Source: Paraktedonobacter sp035294465
GTDB taxonomy: Bacteria > Chloroflexota > Ktedonobacteria > Ktedonobacterales > Ktedonobacteraceae
Length of the DNA stretch: 23,046 bases
NCBI GenBank assembly: GCA_035294465.1
Contig: DATGKW010000034.1
Span: forward strand, 1-23,046
Direction: 5' to 3'
How positions within the stretch are numbered: position 1 is the stretch's first letter; each line of letters opens with the position of its first letter. Position numbers and translations under genes: made by a program. The notes under the pieces were generated by a model. The model did not search any database, was not told the DNA's origin, and saw only the letters and a list, made by a program, of their open reading frames with translations. Positions 7,628 to 16,475 of this stretch are shown here, piece after piece.

Positions 7628-8842
7628 TTATGCACCGGGATAGCCGCCAGTAGCAGAGGCGCTGCCACGCTCCTGCGCTACCTTCTCTGCGTAGCCGCTG
7701 GCTCGGAACGCGGCTATGGGGTCAGGTTCCAGACCCATCTCGATGCGCGCGCGGGCAAGCAGCGGACGCACATCGGCCTCGAAGGCATCGCGCAGCACTC
7801 GATAGGCTCTCAGCACGTCGCCGGACTCCTGTGCCTCTCGCAGTGCTGCGCGATCCACAAGCAACGCCTTCGCATATGCCACCTGAATGTTGTGTACGCT
7901 CTGGATCATGGCTTCAACCTTTGGCTCAATATTGTGCGATTGATCAATCATATACGCGATGCGACTGGCATTTGTGTTTCCCTCGTTTCCTGCGCCAATG
8001 ATCTCGTTGAAGATACAGAAGAGTTCAAAGGGATGTAGCGAGCCAACAATCAGATCATCATCAGCGTATTTGCGATCGTTGAAATGGAAACCACCCAGGC
8101 GGTTTTCGTCAAGCAGTTGCGCGACAATCTGGGAGATATTAGTGCCCTGGGGATGGTGACCGGTATCGACCAGGACCTCGGCTTGCTGGCCCAGCTTCTG
8201 AGCTAGAAGCAGCGACGTGCCCCAGTCTGGCAGGTCGGTCGAGTAGAAGGCTGGCTCAAAAAATTTATATTCGATCAGCAGGCGCATGCGAGCTGGCATA
8301 GCCTCGTAAATGACGTGCAGCGCTTCCAGCAGGCGGCTTTTGCGGCGGCGCAGATCGTCCTGGCCAGGGTAATTAGTCCCATCGGCCAGCCAGAGGCTGA
8401 TGATATCTGAGCCAATGGTTTGCGCAATCTGGATGCAGGCAAGCACATGATCGATTGCTTGCTGTCGCACGCGCTTGTCGAAGTGACAGAGGCTGCCAAG
8501 GCGGTACGCATCGTCCTGGAAGAGGTTGGGGTTGACAGCTCCCAGGCGCAGACCCAGTTGCGCGGCATAGGCCCTGATCTCATTCCAATCATCGACCTGA
8601 TCCCAGGGAATATGAATGGCTACTTTTGGGCACACGCCGGTAACTCGTTGCACCATGGCGGCGTCTTCTAGCTTCTCGCGTAGATTGCGCGCCGCGCCGG
8701 GCCAGGGAAAAACTTTGAAGCGCGTTCCTGAGTTGCCATAGCCCCACGAGGGGGTCTCGATCTTGAATTGTTGAATGGACGCGATAATTGAGGCAAGAGC
8801 CACGCCTCGCTCCTGTAAGCGATTTTCAATATCTGAACTCAC
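7628..8842 (-). CDS. rhaI: L-rhamnose isomerase, RhaI type
   Basis: This 404-aa xylose-isomerase-like TIM barrel converts L-rhamnose to L-rhamnulose, the first pathway step. It matches the Pseudomonas stutzeri type of isomerase rather than E. coli RhaA. Likely metal ligands are E191 (LLIEYKFFEP), D226 (VLVDTGHHPQG) and H253 (GFHFNDRKYADDD). The start is GTG at 8842, with AAGGTGAG (8847-8854) upstream. It is the first gene of the rhamnose operon. It is transcribed from the promoter at 8968-8996 and probably repressed through the palindrome at 8946-8961 by the divergent LacI-family protein. A 12-bp palindrome CTCTATATAGAG (8924-8935) lies in the leader. Confidence 0.94.
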   Translation of the reverse strand: MSSDIENRLQERGVALASIIASIQQFKIETPSWGYGNSGTRFKVFPWPGAARNLREKLEDAAMVQRVTGVCPKVAIHIPWDQVDDWNEIRAYAAQLGLRLGAVNPNLFQDDAYRLGSLCHFDKRVRQQAIDHVLACIQIAQTIGSDIISLWLADGTNYPGQDDLRRRKSRLLEALHVIYEAMPARMRLLIEYKFFEPAFYSTDLPDWGTSLLLAQKLGQQAEVLVDTGHHPQGTNISQIVAQLLDENRLGGFHFNDRKYADDDLIVGSLHPFELFCIFNEIIGAGNEGNTNASRIAYMIDQSHNIEPKVEAMIQSVHNIQVAYAKALLVDRAALREAQESGDVLRAYRVLRDAFEADVRPLLARARIEMGLEPDPIAAFRASGYAEKVAQERGSASATGGYPGA

Positions 8843-8945
8843 GTACTCACCTTGTTTGCGTAACTTACATGAGGGGGAATGAGCAAAAATGGGTTAAATG
8901 CGCTCGCATAGCATATTTCTCCCCTCTATATAGAGCGCGTTGTGA

Positions 8946-8961
8946 ATTGAAACGTTTCAAT
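8946..8961. promoter_or_regulatory. LacI-family operator (perfect 16-bp palindrome)
   Basis: ATTGAAAC/GTTTCAAT is a perfect palindrome with a central CG, the classic shape of LacI/CcpA-type operators. It begins about 7 bp downstream of the rhaI -10 box, covering about +1 to +16, where a bound repressor would block initiation. The gene for a LacI-type protein starts 134 bp away on the other strand. Assignment to that regulator is inference. Confidence 0.8.
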
Positions 8962-8967
8962 AAAGAA

Positions 8968-8996
8968 AGTATAAAAGTAAACTGGCCGATTGTCAA
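8968..8996 (-). promoter_or_regulatory. Sigma-70 promoter of the rhaI-rhaEW-rhaB operon
   Basis: On the minus strand a perfect TTGACA (8991-8996) is followed by a 17-bp spacer and TATACT (8968-8973). Transcription should start near 8961, inside the operator palindrome, giving a leader of about 120 nt before the rhaI GTG. The near-consensus boxes suggest a strong promoter kept off by the repressor when no inducer is present. Confidence 0.85.
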
Positions 8997-9094
8997 GGGT
9001 TCCCACCAGCGGGCCGAATTTTGTGGCATACTCTCTACAAGGGTTTTAGTCGAAACATTCATCTCTTGTTCGAGGAATCAGGAAGCATGAGCAG

Positions 9095-10111
9095 ATGAGG
9101 TCAATGTCAAGTATTCGAGAAGTGGCGAAGCGTGCGGGTGTTTCGCTTGGAACCGTGTCGAATGTGCTCAATCGTCCTGAAATTGTTGCGCTTGAGACAC
9201 GACAAAGGGTGCAGCAAGCTATTGACGAAATTGGCTTTGTACGCAATGGCTCGGCGCGCCAGTTACGTGCTGGCAGAAGCCAGCATATCGGGTTAATCGT
9301 GCTCGACGTGGCCAATCCTTTTTTTACCGAAGTTGCTCGCGGCGTTGAGGATCTGGCTAACCAGGCCGGCTATGTCGTCATTTTATGCAACTCCGATGAC
9401 TCCCTGGAGAAAGAAAGCAACTATCTGCGTGTCCTTGAGGAGCAGCGCACGCGGGGGGTTTTGATCACTCCTGTGCAGAGTGATGCCAGTTACTTGCAGC
9501 GCTTCCGACGCCGTGGGATCGCTGTTGTTTTACTGGACCGCCCAAGCCGGATCAAGGATCTCTGCTCGGTTTCGGTGGATGATGTGCGGGGCGGCGAAAT
9601 TGCTGCTGCGCATCTTCTTGAAAAGGGGCATAAATGCATCGGCTTTGTGCATGGCCCGCTCAGCATCCGCCAGGTTGCGGACCGCAGGCGTGGAGTGATT
9701 CGAGCTGTAAAAGCGGCTGGCCTTGATCCCGAACGCTCCGTTATCGAAGTCACTACCCAGGCTCAAAGCGCCAGAGAGGGTGAGGAGTGTGTGGAGCGGC
9801 TCCTGAGTGCCAGGGCGAGGCCGACGGCTGTTTTTTGCGCGAACGATCTGCTGGCGCTTGGGTTGATGCGGGGATTGATCAAACATGGGATTTCCATCCC
9901 TAAAGATGTGGCTCTGGTAGGCTATGATGATGTTGAGTTCGCAAGCGTCCTTTCGACGCCGCTTACCTCAGTCCGGCAGCCCAAGTATGATCTGGGGCGT
10001 GCTGCCGCTGAGCTCCTTTTCGACGAAGCTCATAATCCTGCTTCTCATCGGCACAAACATATCATATATCAGCCGGAACTCATTGTGCGAGCATCCAGTT
10101 CTCTGGATTGA
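9095..10111 (+). CDS. LacI-family transcriptional repressor, probably of the rhamnose operon
   Basis: This 338-aa protein has an N-terminal LacI helix-turn-helix (SIREVAKRAGVSLGTVSNVL, residues 6-25) and hinge. A periplasmic-binding-protein-like core follows, with the typical openings HIGLIVLDVANPFF and VALVGYDDVEFASVLSTPLT. It should bind a palindromic operator and release it on binding a sugar ligand. The divergent position next to rhaI and the palindrome between them support control of rhamnose use; the inducer (rhamnose, rhamnulose or a downstream metabolite) is unknown. I took the ATG at 9095, preceded by CAGGAAG with a spacing of about 8 nt; the ATG at 9104 is a close alternative. A hairpin terminator follows at 10161. 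Confidence 0.92.
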   Translation: MRSMSSIREVAKRAGVSLGTVSNVLNRPEIVALETRQRVQQAIDEIGFVRNGSARQLRAGRSQHIGLIVLDVANPFFTEVARGVEDLANQAGYVVILCNSDDSLEKESNYLRVLEEQRTRGVLITPVQSDASYLQRFRRRGIAVVLLDRPSRIKDLCSVSVDDVRGGEIAAAHLLEKGHKCIGFVHGPLSIRQVADRRRGVIRAVKAAGLDPERSVIEVTTQAQSAREGEECVERLLSARARPTAVFCANDLLALGLMRGLIKHGISIPKDVALVGYDDVEFASVLSTPLTSVRQPKYDLGRAAAELLFDEAHNPASHRHKHIIYQPELIVRASSSLD

Positions 10112-10160
10112 GCTTCCTTCTTTCCTCATCATATTTGTTCGTCTGCGCCACAGGAAACAT

Positions 10161-10221
10161 CAGGGCCTGTGAAGAAGGGATGTTCATTCACAGACCCTGA
10201 CATTTTTCCCTTTCTTTTTCT
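10161..10221 (+). terminator. Intrinsic terminator of the lacI-type gene
   Basis: CAGGGCCTGTGA (10161-10172) pairs with TCACAGACCCTG (10188-10199) over 12 bp with one G-T wobble, across a 15-nt loop. A T-rich tract follows immediately, from 10202. It ends the plus-strand repressor transcript 50 nt after the stop codon. The reverse strand lacks a T tract, so it probably does not end the convergent hydrolase transcript well. Confidence 0.8.
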
Positions 10222-10246
10222 GGCGTTTATGTTATGGCAGCCCTAT

Positions 10247-12226
10247 TTAAACAGTCGTGCAGGACTGCCCGTTGAGCGTAAACGCCGTGGGCGGGGAGTT
10301 CGTACCGTTCCACGTGCCATTGAAGCCGGGCGGAGAGCTTAGGGTAGCTCCCGCAGGGATCGACCCGTTGTACGAGAGATTCGTGATCGTGACAGTCGCT
10401 CCACTTTGCGTGTAATTGCCGTTCCAGAGCTGCGTAATCGTCTGGCCATTGGCAAACGAGAATTGCAAACTCCAGCCGTTGATGGCTGTTGTTCCAGTGT
10501 TGGTAATGCTGATCGTAGCACCAAACCCTCCCGGCCACTGATTAGTAATCGCGTAGTGGATCTGACAGCTTGATCCAGAGACCTGTGTTGGCGTTGGAGT
10601 CGGCGTCGTACCCTGTGTTGGTGTCGGTGTTGGCGTCGTACCCCGTGTCGGTGTTGGCGTCACGCCACTTCCGGGAAGGAGAACTAGGGTTGTAAGCGAG
10701 TATGGGGCGATAGTCACGCTGGGAGGTACCCCGGGTGAGACGGGATCGATTGTAGCGGAAGTAATCGAGCTGCTATTTTCCCCATATGTGTACATTGTCC
10801 CGCCCCCGCTGGTCGTGAAGCCGTTCAGTGAGAGCGAAACCGTGTATGAGTTACTGGGATCTTTGTTGATCAGCAACACTGCCAGGTCCCCATTCGCCTG
10901 CTTGACCGCGTGGACGGCCACCAGAGATTGATTCGACGAGGACGAGACCATCGTGTCTCCTGCCTTGCCGAGATAGTTCAGCATCTGTAAGCCATAATAT
11001 GGCGGGAAAGGTGTATCTGCCGCTGGTTCTGGCGAAGTGCCGGTAGAGAGGATGCCATAGTCTCCATAGGTGGCTGTGCCATAGAGAGAGGAACTGTTGT
11101 TGTTGCCGGTCGAGGGGCCATTGTGCAGGTCCCACCAGTCGACATTGGCGGCACCATTTTCCAGCCAGTCCATATAGTTGTCGGCCAGGAACAGGGCGTT
11201 GACCAGGCTGACCGTCTGCTTGCCGGGGTTATACGAGACCGAGTTCGTCTCGGTGATCATAATCTGTACAGCGCTGGCATGTGAACCGCAGTACTGGTTG
11301 ATCTCGGAACGCAGAGTGGAGACCATGCCTGCGATCTGGCTTGTGTCGGAGAGCAGGCCGGAGTCAGTCTCGCTACCCGGTCCCTGCGGGTACCAGTGGG
11401 CAATCACAAAATCGATAGAGGAGCAGGCCGTTGAGAGAACCGTTGTGTTCCAGGGTTGGGGCGAGTTGGAATTGGTGACACCATCAGGCCAGTTGCCTGG
11501 AGTAGTGACAACCGCGCCTACCTTGATAGTGGGATCAACTGCTTTCATAGCCTGGCTAAAGGAGATCACGTTATTGGCATAAGTGGCCGGTCCCAGGCCG
11601 TGAGTATTGTTCTCCCACGTTGAGCCATAAGTACCGTCGCCGTAAACCTCATTGCCGATCTCCCAATACTTGATACCGTAGGTGTGGCCGGTGCTGCTAC
11701 CCCCTGCGTAGGTTGGCACCGGGCCGTTATAGCCGGGGCCGCCCTTATTGGCATACTGCACCCAGCCCGCGGCCTCTTGTGGTGTACCCGCGCCGTAGTC
11801 AACGGTGATCATCGCCTGCGCGCCAGCCGACTGCGCCATACTCATGAACGCATCAAAGGTATCACTGGAATTGATGTATATACCGTTAGATCCTGTGTTC
11901 GATTGCCAGTGATAGTCATCCGCATACGAGCCACCGGGATAGCGCAGTATCCCTACTCCTGCGTTCTTGATTGCTGTGGTCGAGGCGCTATCAAGTAAAT
12001 TTCCATCGTAGACAGCGGTATTAAGGCCCCTGCTGGCACTGCTCAGAGTGCCCAGGGATTGGCCGGCGTTGACCGTAACCTGGGCGCTGGTGGCAGCAGA
12101 GGCGCGGGTCGTGCCAAACGGATTGACGACTGCGAGTGCGGAGATCAACAGGCAGAGCAGCGCTGCGCAGGTGATCCAAATACCCCGCCGATAGGACAAA
12201 GATAGGCCAGCGAACATCCTTGACAT
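10247..12226 (-). CDS. Secreted clan-A-like glycoside hydrolase with C-terminal CBM2
   Basis: This 659-aa exported enzyme starts with a signal peptide (about 1-45) having a basic stretch, a hydrophobic core and RASA at the probable cleavage site. The catalytic domain (about 48-515) reads like a TIM barrel plus beta domain. Candidate acid/base is E193 in KYWEIGNEVYG and candidate nucleophile is E326 in IMITETNSV, the pattern of clan GH-A enzymes such as alpha-L-arabinofuranosidases. A TPTPT-rich linker (521-549) leads to a family 2 carbohydrate-binding module (554-659), bounded by C554 and C656 with the usual exposed tryptophans. It should act outside the cell on cellulose-bound plant polysaccharide. 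The exact GH family is not certain. GGGAGGAGAG lies upstream of the ATG. Confidence 0.85.
   Translation of the reverse strand: MSRMFAGLSLSYRRGIWITCAALLCLLISALAVVNPFGTTRASAATSAQVTVNAGQSLGTLSSASRGLNTAVYDGNLLDSASTTAIKNAGVGILRYPGGSYADDYHWQSNTGSNGIYINSSDTFDAFMSMAQSAGAQAMITVDYGAGTPQEAAGWVQYANKGGPGYNGPVPTYAGGSSTGHTYGIKYWEIGNEVYGDGTYGSTWENNTHGLGPATYANNVISFSQAMKAVDPTIKVGAVVTTPGNWPDGVTNSNSPQPWNTTVLSTACSSIDFVIAHWYPQGPGSETDSGLLSDTSQIAGMVSTLRSEINQYCGSHASAVQIMITETNSVSYNPGKQTVSLVNALFLADNYMDWLENGAANVDWWDLHNGPSTGNNNSSSLYGTATYGDYGILSTGTSPEPAADTPFPPYYGLQMLNYLGKAGDTMVSSSSNQSLVAVHAVKQANGDLAVLLINKDPSNSYTVSLSLNGFTTSGGGTMYTYGENSSSITSATIDPVSPGVPPSVTIAPYSLTTLVLLPGSGVTPTPTRGTTPTPTPTQGTTPTPTPTQVSGSSCQIHYAITNQWPGGFGATISITNTGTTAINGWSLQFSFANGQTITQLWNGNYTQSGATVTITNLSYNGSIPAGATLSSPPGFNGTWNGTNSPPTAFTLNGQSCTTV
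10580..10665 (-). repeat. Tandem repeat coding the TPT linker
   Basis: Short repeats of ACGCC/ACACC-type codons encode three TTPTPTPTQ-like units between the catalytic domain and the CBM2 of the hydrolase. Such linkers are low-complexity coding repeats that vary in copy number. This is not a CRISPR or a mobile element. Confidence 0.75.
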
Positions 12227-12548
12227 TGTTTTTCTCTCCTCCCTTAGGATAGGAAAAAATCATCTGGCAACGGAGCCAGACAAATGCCATTTTTTGTAAA
12301 GATTCACACCTTTCAAGAAATTACCATATGCCAATCCTACTGAGCACATCAACGGCAGGTAGTAGGCATCTAAAGAGCATAGAGGTTTAGATAGCTGGCG
12401 CTTTCAACGTTTTCTAGTGGAGGGCCAGCGCAATCTCCCTCAAAAGTATGAGGCGCGATCAATCGCGCGCGTGATCTCAGAGAAAGGACCTCTATGTTAC
12501 GCTTAGACCATCAAAGCTAGATAACGCTTTATTGTACAGGAAGAGTAT
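12227..12548. other. Divergent intergenic region between the hydrolase and the ABC operon
   Basis: No gene is visible here. The leader of the hydrolase contains a small perfect hairpin TCTGGC-aacgga-GCCAGA (12263-12280). Nearer the ABC operon an inverted repeat GCGCGAT-ca-ATCGCGC (12453-12468) could be a regulator site. A weak promoter for the hydrolase (TTGATG, then TATGGT after 18 bp, minus strand, around 12330-12360) is possible. I found no convincing promoter for the ABC operon. Confidence 0.45.
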
Positions 12549-13553
12549 ATGAAAGGATTTATGTGTATGAACGAGATCACGCTTGAGCAGGTGAAGCCCT
12601 CCGTTATCACCACAAATGGTCTGACCAAAAAATTCGGTAACATGGTGGCGGTCGATAACCTGCATTTGGAGATCAGGCGCGGAGATGTCTTTGGCTTTCT
12701 GGGACCAAATGGATCGGGCAAAACGACGACGATCCGTATGCTGTTGGGCTTGCTTAAACCCACTGCTGGTAGTATCTGCATCTTTGGCCTGGATAATGCT
12801 ACCCATTTACAGGAGATCCTGCCACGAATCGGTGGAATCATCGAGGCCCCGGTATATTACAGCTACCTCTCAGGTAGGGAAAACCTGCGCGCTTTTGCCC
12901 TGGCTTCGGGCATGACGGGTGGTACGAAGACGAAGCGGCGCGTTGAAGAAATGCTAGAACTGGTTGACCTCACTGCGCAGGCGAAGGATGCCGTGAGCAA
13001 GTACTCGCTGGGCATGAAACAGCGCCTGGCCATTGGTATAGCGCTGCTCGCTGATCCTGAACTGGTTCTGCTGGATGAGCCAACCAATGGGCTTGATCCA
13101 ATGGGCGTTCAAGAGATTCGCCAGATGATTATGCGCCTGGCTGAGGTGGGCAAGACCGTCATGCTCTCCAGCCATATTCTCTCTGAAGTGCAGCAGGTTT
13201 GCAACCGCGTAGCGATTCTCCAGAAAGGGCGCATGATCCGGCAGGGCGAGGTGCGCGATCTCCTGCGGCAAGGCGAGCGCTTGCTAGTACGCATGAATAC
13301 ACGTGAGGAAGCGCTCGCTGCCCTGACGTGGCTACGCAGCGGGCCTGCCTGGATCGCGCGGGTGGAGCTTCAAGGCGTAGAACTGCAAATTGACGCGCCT
13401 GTTGCTCGCTCTTCGGAGATCGTAGCGCTGCTCGCCTGCCAGCAACTTTACCCCGCAGAGATACGTCCCTGGCAGACCAGCCTGGAAGAGATCTTTATGG
13501 AACTGGTTGGGCCAGAGGAAGGTAGGAATGGAATGGCTGCGCTGGCCGGATAA
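12549..13553 (+). CDS. ABC transporter ATP-binding protein
   Basis: This 334-aa ATPase of the DrrA/CcmA-like exporter class powers the permease encoded next. Visible motifs are Walker A GPNGSGKT (52-59), signature YSLGMKQR (152-159), Walker B LVLLDEP (172-178), a D-loop and the switch histidine SSH (H209). A C-terminal extension of about 90 residues is typical of drug- or peptide-export ATPases. The ATG at 12549 follows AGGAAGAG closely; ATGs at 12561 and 12567 are alternatives. It is the first gene of a four-gene operon with a permease, a sensor kinase and a regulator. The substrate is unknown; export of an antimicrobial or stress compound is a reasonable inference. Confidence 0.92.
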   Translation: MKGFMCMNEITLEQVKPSVITTNGLTKKFGNMVAVDNLHLEIRRGDVFGFLGPNGSGKTTTIRMLLGLLKPTAGSICIFGLDNATHLQEILPRIGGIIEAPVYYSYLSGRENLRAFALASGMTGGTKTKRRVEEMLELVDLTAQAKDAVSKYSLGMKQRLAIGIALLADPELVLLDEPTNGLDPMGVQEIRQMIMRLAEVGKTVMLSSHILSEVQQVCNRVAILQKGRMIRQGEVRDLLRQGERLLVRMNTREEALAALTWLRSGPAWIARVELQGVELQIDAPVARSSEIVALLACQQLYPAEIRPWQTSLEEIFMELVGPEEGRNGMAALAG

Positions 13554-13611
13554 GCTGGGCGTTTATCAGTGTCCAGATTGAGTAATATCCCAAACGAAAG
13601 AGAGAAAGAAC

Positions 13612-14691
13612 ATGGCAATAAACCCTATATCGCCCGAACAGACCTTTCCACAGGCGGACCGCTCTGCTTCCGTTGAAATGGGACGCCGGGACTACCTGAG
13701 CACCGTCTGGCGTCTGACCAGGATGGAACTGTATAAGCTGTACAGGCGTCGCTATTCGCAAATAGTTCTCGCGACGTTACTGGGCCTTGTTGCTAGTGGT
13801 GTTGTGGTCATCGGATTCTTTGACATGAGCCAGGCGAACGCCCCGGCCTCCAACTTCGCACCGCCGCGTTGTGTGAGCTTGCACAATGGCCAGCAGTATT
13901 GCAGTAATCAGACGTTCAGCCAGGCCCAGCTTGAACGGGCCAAAACGGCTGCCATGCAGGAGAACGCTCAGTCGCTTGGCTTGCCTGGCTCCCTGACAGC
14001 GATAGTGACGGTCTTGAGTATAAATCTGATCACTACTCTCGGCATCTTGTTGTTGGGGCCGCTCGTGGGCACTGAGTACGGTATGGGCACGATTCGCCTG
14101 CTCTTCACACGAGGACCGACGCGCCTGCAATGTATGCTGGCTAAGGTGGTCGCTGCTCTGATTTACACAATGGTGGCTTTGCTTCTTGTGATGGCAGCCT
14201 ATATCGTTCTGGGTATGATCTTCTATCCCATGACCGGAGAGCCATATTCCTACACATTCAGCTTCTTTAGTCAGGCTGACTTTCGTATAATGCTGAGCAA
14301 TGCTCTCTTGCTTGGCCTGATCGATATTGTCTACTGGTTCACTTATGGAGTAATGGCGCTCTTCTTTGGTAGCATTGGGCGCTCGACCGCTGCCGCTATT
14401 GGGGGAACCTTTGCCTGGTATACTCTGGAGATTCTACTGATCTACCTGCTGGAGTTTCTCCAGGGAGTGATTCCCACAGGCGCGCTATATACCTTCTTTA
14501 AGGGCGTGCCGGATTACCTGCTGTTCAATAATCTCAACTCTCTGGTACAAAACAGGCTGCACTTTCTGAATAATGGTAATCCTTTATCTTCCATATCCGA
14601 CCTGCATGCCTGTATAGTGGTTGCAGTCTACCTGGTGGTGTTGGTAGGCGCTTCCTGCCTGATCACGATGCGCCGAGATGTGACCAGTTAG
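13612..14691 (+). CDS. ABC-2 type transporter permease
   Basis: This 359-aa membrane protein has about six hydrophobic helices (near 50-70, 128-153, 180-205, 228-255, 263-287, 333-353). A soluble loop (71-125) with a Cys pair (C87, C97) follows the first helix. The EYGMGTIRLLFTRGPTR segment is typical of ABC-2 permeases of the bacitracin/lantibiotic export type. AAAGAGAGAAAG lies upstream of the ATG. It follows the ATPase by 58 bp and must form the membrane half of that transporter. The loop cysteines may form an external disulfide; this is inference. Confidence 0.88.
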   Translation: MAINPISPEQTFPQADRSASVEMGRRDYLSTVWRLTRMELYKLYRRRYSQIVLATLLGLVASGVVVIGFFDMSQANAPASNFAPPRCVSLHNGQQYCSNQTFSQAQLERAKTAAMQENAQSLGLPGSLTAIVTVLSINLITTLGILLLGPLVGTEYGMGTIRLLFTRGPTRLQCMLAKVVAALIYTMVALLLVMAAYIVLGMIFYPMTGEPYSYTFSFFSQADFRIMLSNALLLGLIDIVYWFTYGVMALFFGSIGRSTAAAIGGTFAWYTLEILLIYLLEFLQGVIPTGALYTFFKGVPDYLLFNNLNSLVQNRLHFLNNGNPLSSISDLHACIVVAVYLVVLVGASCLITMRRDVTS

Positions 14692-14828
14692 AGGATATCC
14701 TTCCTCGTTGCAGGTGCGATGGGATCGGACATACTCTGAAAGACAAATGGATAACAACCCTTGTAGCCCAGATTCGTAGACTTAAACAGAGTATCGATAA
14801 CAGTGTGTCGGCAGAAGAGGCAAGGAAC

Positions 14829-16475
14829 ATGCTTGATGCTTTCCTTCTCGCAATCATTCTGATCCTGGCGGTCATGAACGTGTGGCTCTGGCACAGGGTC
14901 CGGCGTTTACCCAACAGGCCCTCTCCTGAACATAAGATCAAGATGGGTAAACGCCGCTTTGGTTTGCAATTGCGTATGACCTTTTCTTATGTCTGGATTA
15001 CTATCGTCTCTATACTGGTCTTCGCTCTCTTATTAGATTTCGCGAGCATTTTCTTCAGTCAGCTAGAGCCAGGGGTAGATGCCTCCGCAGTTGTAAGAGA
15101 GACAGCGCAGCAGTATGCTACCTGGGTAGCAGACCAGGCCCAGGGGGCGACGTTGGGCAATGTCTTTCCTTATCCGCTGGGCGCATCGCTATCTGGTGTC
15201 AATCCAGATGATTACATCGACTCTGATGCGAGGAATATGCTGGAAACTGATCACGTGGTTCCCTATTTGAGCAAGCTTTATCCTGATAGCCAGCCAGTGA
15301 CCTTTGCCCTGTTGGTCGCTCCAAATATGCACATTCTCTCCAGCTCCTACCCTATGCGCTATTTACCTGGAGCCTCTGTACGCGACCTGCTGAGAAGGCA
15401 GGCAGATTGGATACAGCGTGCGCTGAATGGGCTGGAAGGACGAGGAACGTTCACCGAGCCGGGCGGCACGCAGATCTACACTGTTACCCCCGTCTGGAGC
15501 AGAGCCGGGCAGCCTGTCGGAGCCATCTATGTGCAGGTCCCACTCTCTACCCTGCATTATTCTGTTGAATTCTCGCCAGATCTGCTATTTCGTGTTTTCC
15601 GAGGCTGGCTTATACTGTTGCTAGTCCTTGTCCTCGTTTTGTCGCCTCTGGGCGGCATTTTTGGTTTTATCTCCACCCGTGGTCTGATTAAACGCTTGAA
15701 ACGGTTGATAATCGCAAGCACCGCGGTAGCCGACGGGAACTACCAGTACCGCTTGCCTGTTGCCCGCCGAGACGAGGTGGGACAATTGGAGCAGCAGTTT
15801 AATCGTATGGCCGAGCAGTTGGGCGAAGGCATCGCTCGTCAGAAGGAACTGGCCGAGGAGAACGCGCGCCTGGCCGAGCGCTCGCGCATCTCACGCGAAC
15901 TGCACGATGCCATCTCGCAGGATCTCTTCTCGCTCAGTATGCTGGCCGGGGGATTGCAGAGCGCGTTGCCCTCCGATTCACCCTTGCAGCACCAGGCGAG
16001 CATACTGGAGCAGACAACCACAAACACTATTCGCGAGATGCGTGCCCTGCTGCTTGAACTGCGCCCGACCAGCCTCGAACAACTCGGTCTGGTTGAGGCG
16101 CTGGAGGAACTGGCGATGGCGTATCGCACGCGTCTGGGCATTACCGTCAGAACGGATCTTAAGTGTACGCGACTGAGCGCCAGAATAGAGCATACACTGC
16201 TGCGTATCGCGCAAGAGGCGCTTTCCAATGCTGCGCGTCACGCGAATGCCACAGAGATTGAAATAGCTTTGTGGCAGGTGAGCGAGATGATTACCTTGCG
16301 TATAGGGGACAACGGACGGGGCTTTCGGAGCGACAGCGAGGGTCTGAAGCACGGCCTGGGGCTACGGCTGATGCGCGAGCGCATCCAGGAGATGTGCGGC
16401 CTGTTGAAGATGGAGAGCGCTCCAGGCGAAGGGACGAAGCTAGAAATATGCTTGCCTCTGAAGGAAGATGTATGA
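14829..16475 (+). CDS. Sensor histidine kinase with extracytoplasmic sensor and HAMP domain
   Basis: This NarL-class kinase has 548 residues from ATG 14829, which follows AGAAGAGG with an 8-nt spacing; a GTG at 14805 would add 8 residues. A first hydrophobic helix (about 3-21) and a second (about 52-76) precede an extracytoplasmic domain (about 80-247). A third membrane helix (about 256-281) leads to a HAMP domain (282-334). The HisKA_3 motif SRELHDAISQDL gives phosphoacceptor H359. The HATPase has the N box LLRIAQEALSNAARHA and GDNGRGF (493-499). It should phosphorylate the regulator encoded by the overlapping next gene. Its position after an ABC exporter suggests a LiaS/BceS-like stress or antibiotic sensor, without proof of the signal. 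Confidence 0.9.
   Translation: MLDAFLLAIILILAVMNVWLWHRVRRLPNRPSPEHKIKMGKRRFGLQLRMTFSYVWITIVSILVFALLLDFASIFFSQLEPGVDASAVVRETAQQYATWVADQAQGATLGNVFPYPLGASLSGVNPDDYIDSDARNMLETDHVVPYLSKLYPDSQPVTFALLVAPNMHILSSSYPMRYLPGASVRDLLRRQADWIQRALNGLEGRGTFTEPGGTQIYTVTPVWSRAGQPVGAIYVQVPLSTLHYSVEFSPDLLFRVFRGWLILLLVLVLVLSPLGGIFGFISTRGLIKRLKRLIIASTAVADGNYQYRLPVARRDEVGQLEQQFNRMAEQLGEGIARQKELAEENARLAERSRISRELHDAISQDLFSLSMLAGGLQSALPSDSPLQHQASILEQTTTNTIREMRALLLELRPTSLEQLGLVEALEELAMAYRTRLGITVRTDLKCTRLSARIEHTLLRIAQEALSNAARHANATEIEIALWQVSEMITLRIGDNGRGFRSDSEGLKHGLGLRLMRERIQEMCGLLKMESAPGEGTKLEICLPLKEDV

Noticed and set aside
5491..7668. Longer start for rhaEW at 7668
   Set aside because: It would overlap rhaI by 41 bp, and the ribosome site AGGAGAAGGA at 7591-7600 supports the ATG at 7581.
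7391..8038. A 215-codon plus-strand open frame across rhaEW and rhaI
   Set aside because: It is antisense to two well-supported rhamnose genes, has no ribosome site, and its translation matches no family.
10580..10665. Repeats that could be taken for a CRISPR or satellite
   Set aside because: They encode the TPT linker of the hydrolase in frame; there are no spacers.
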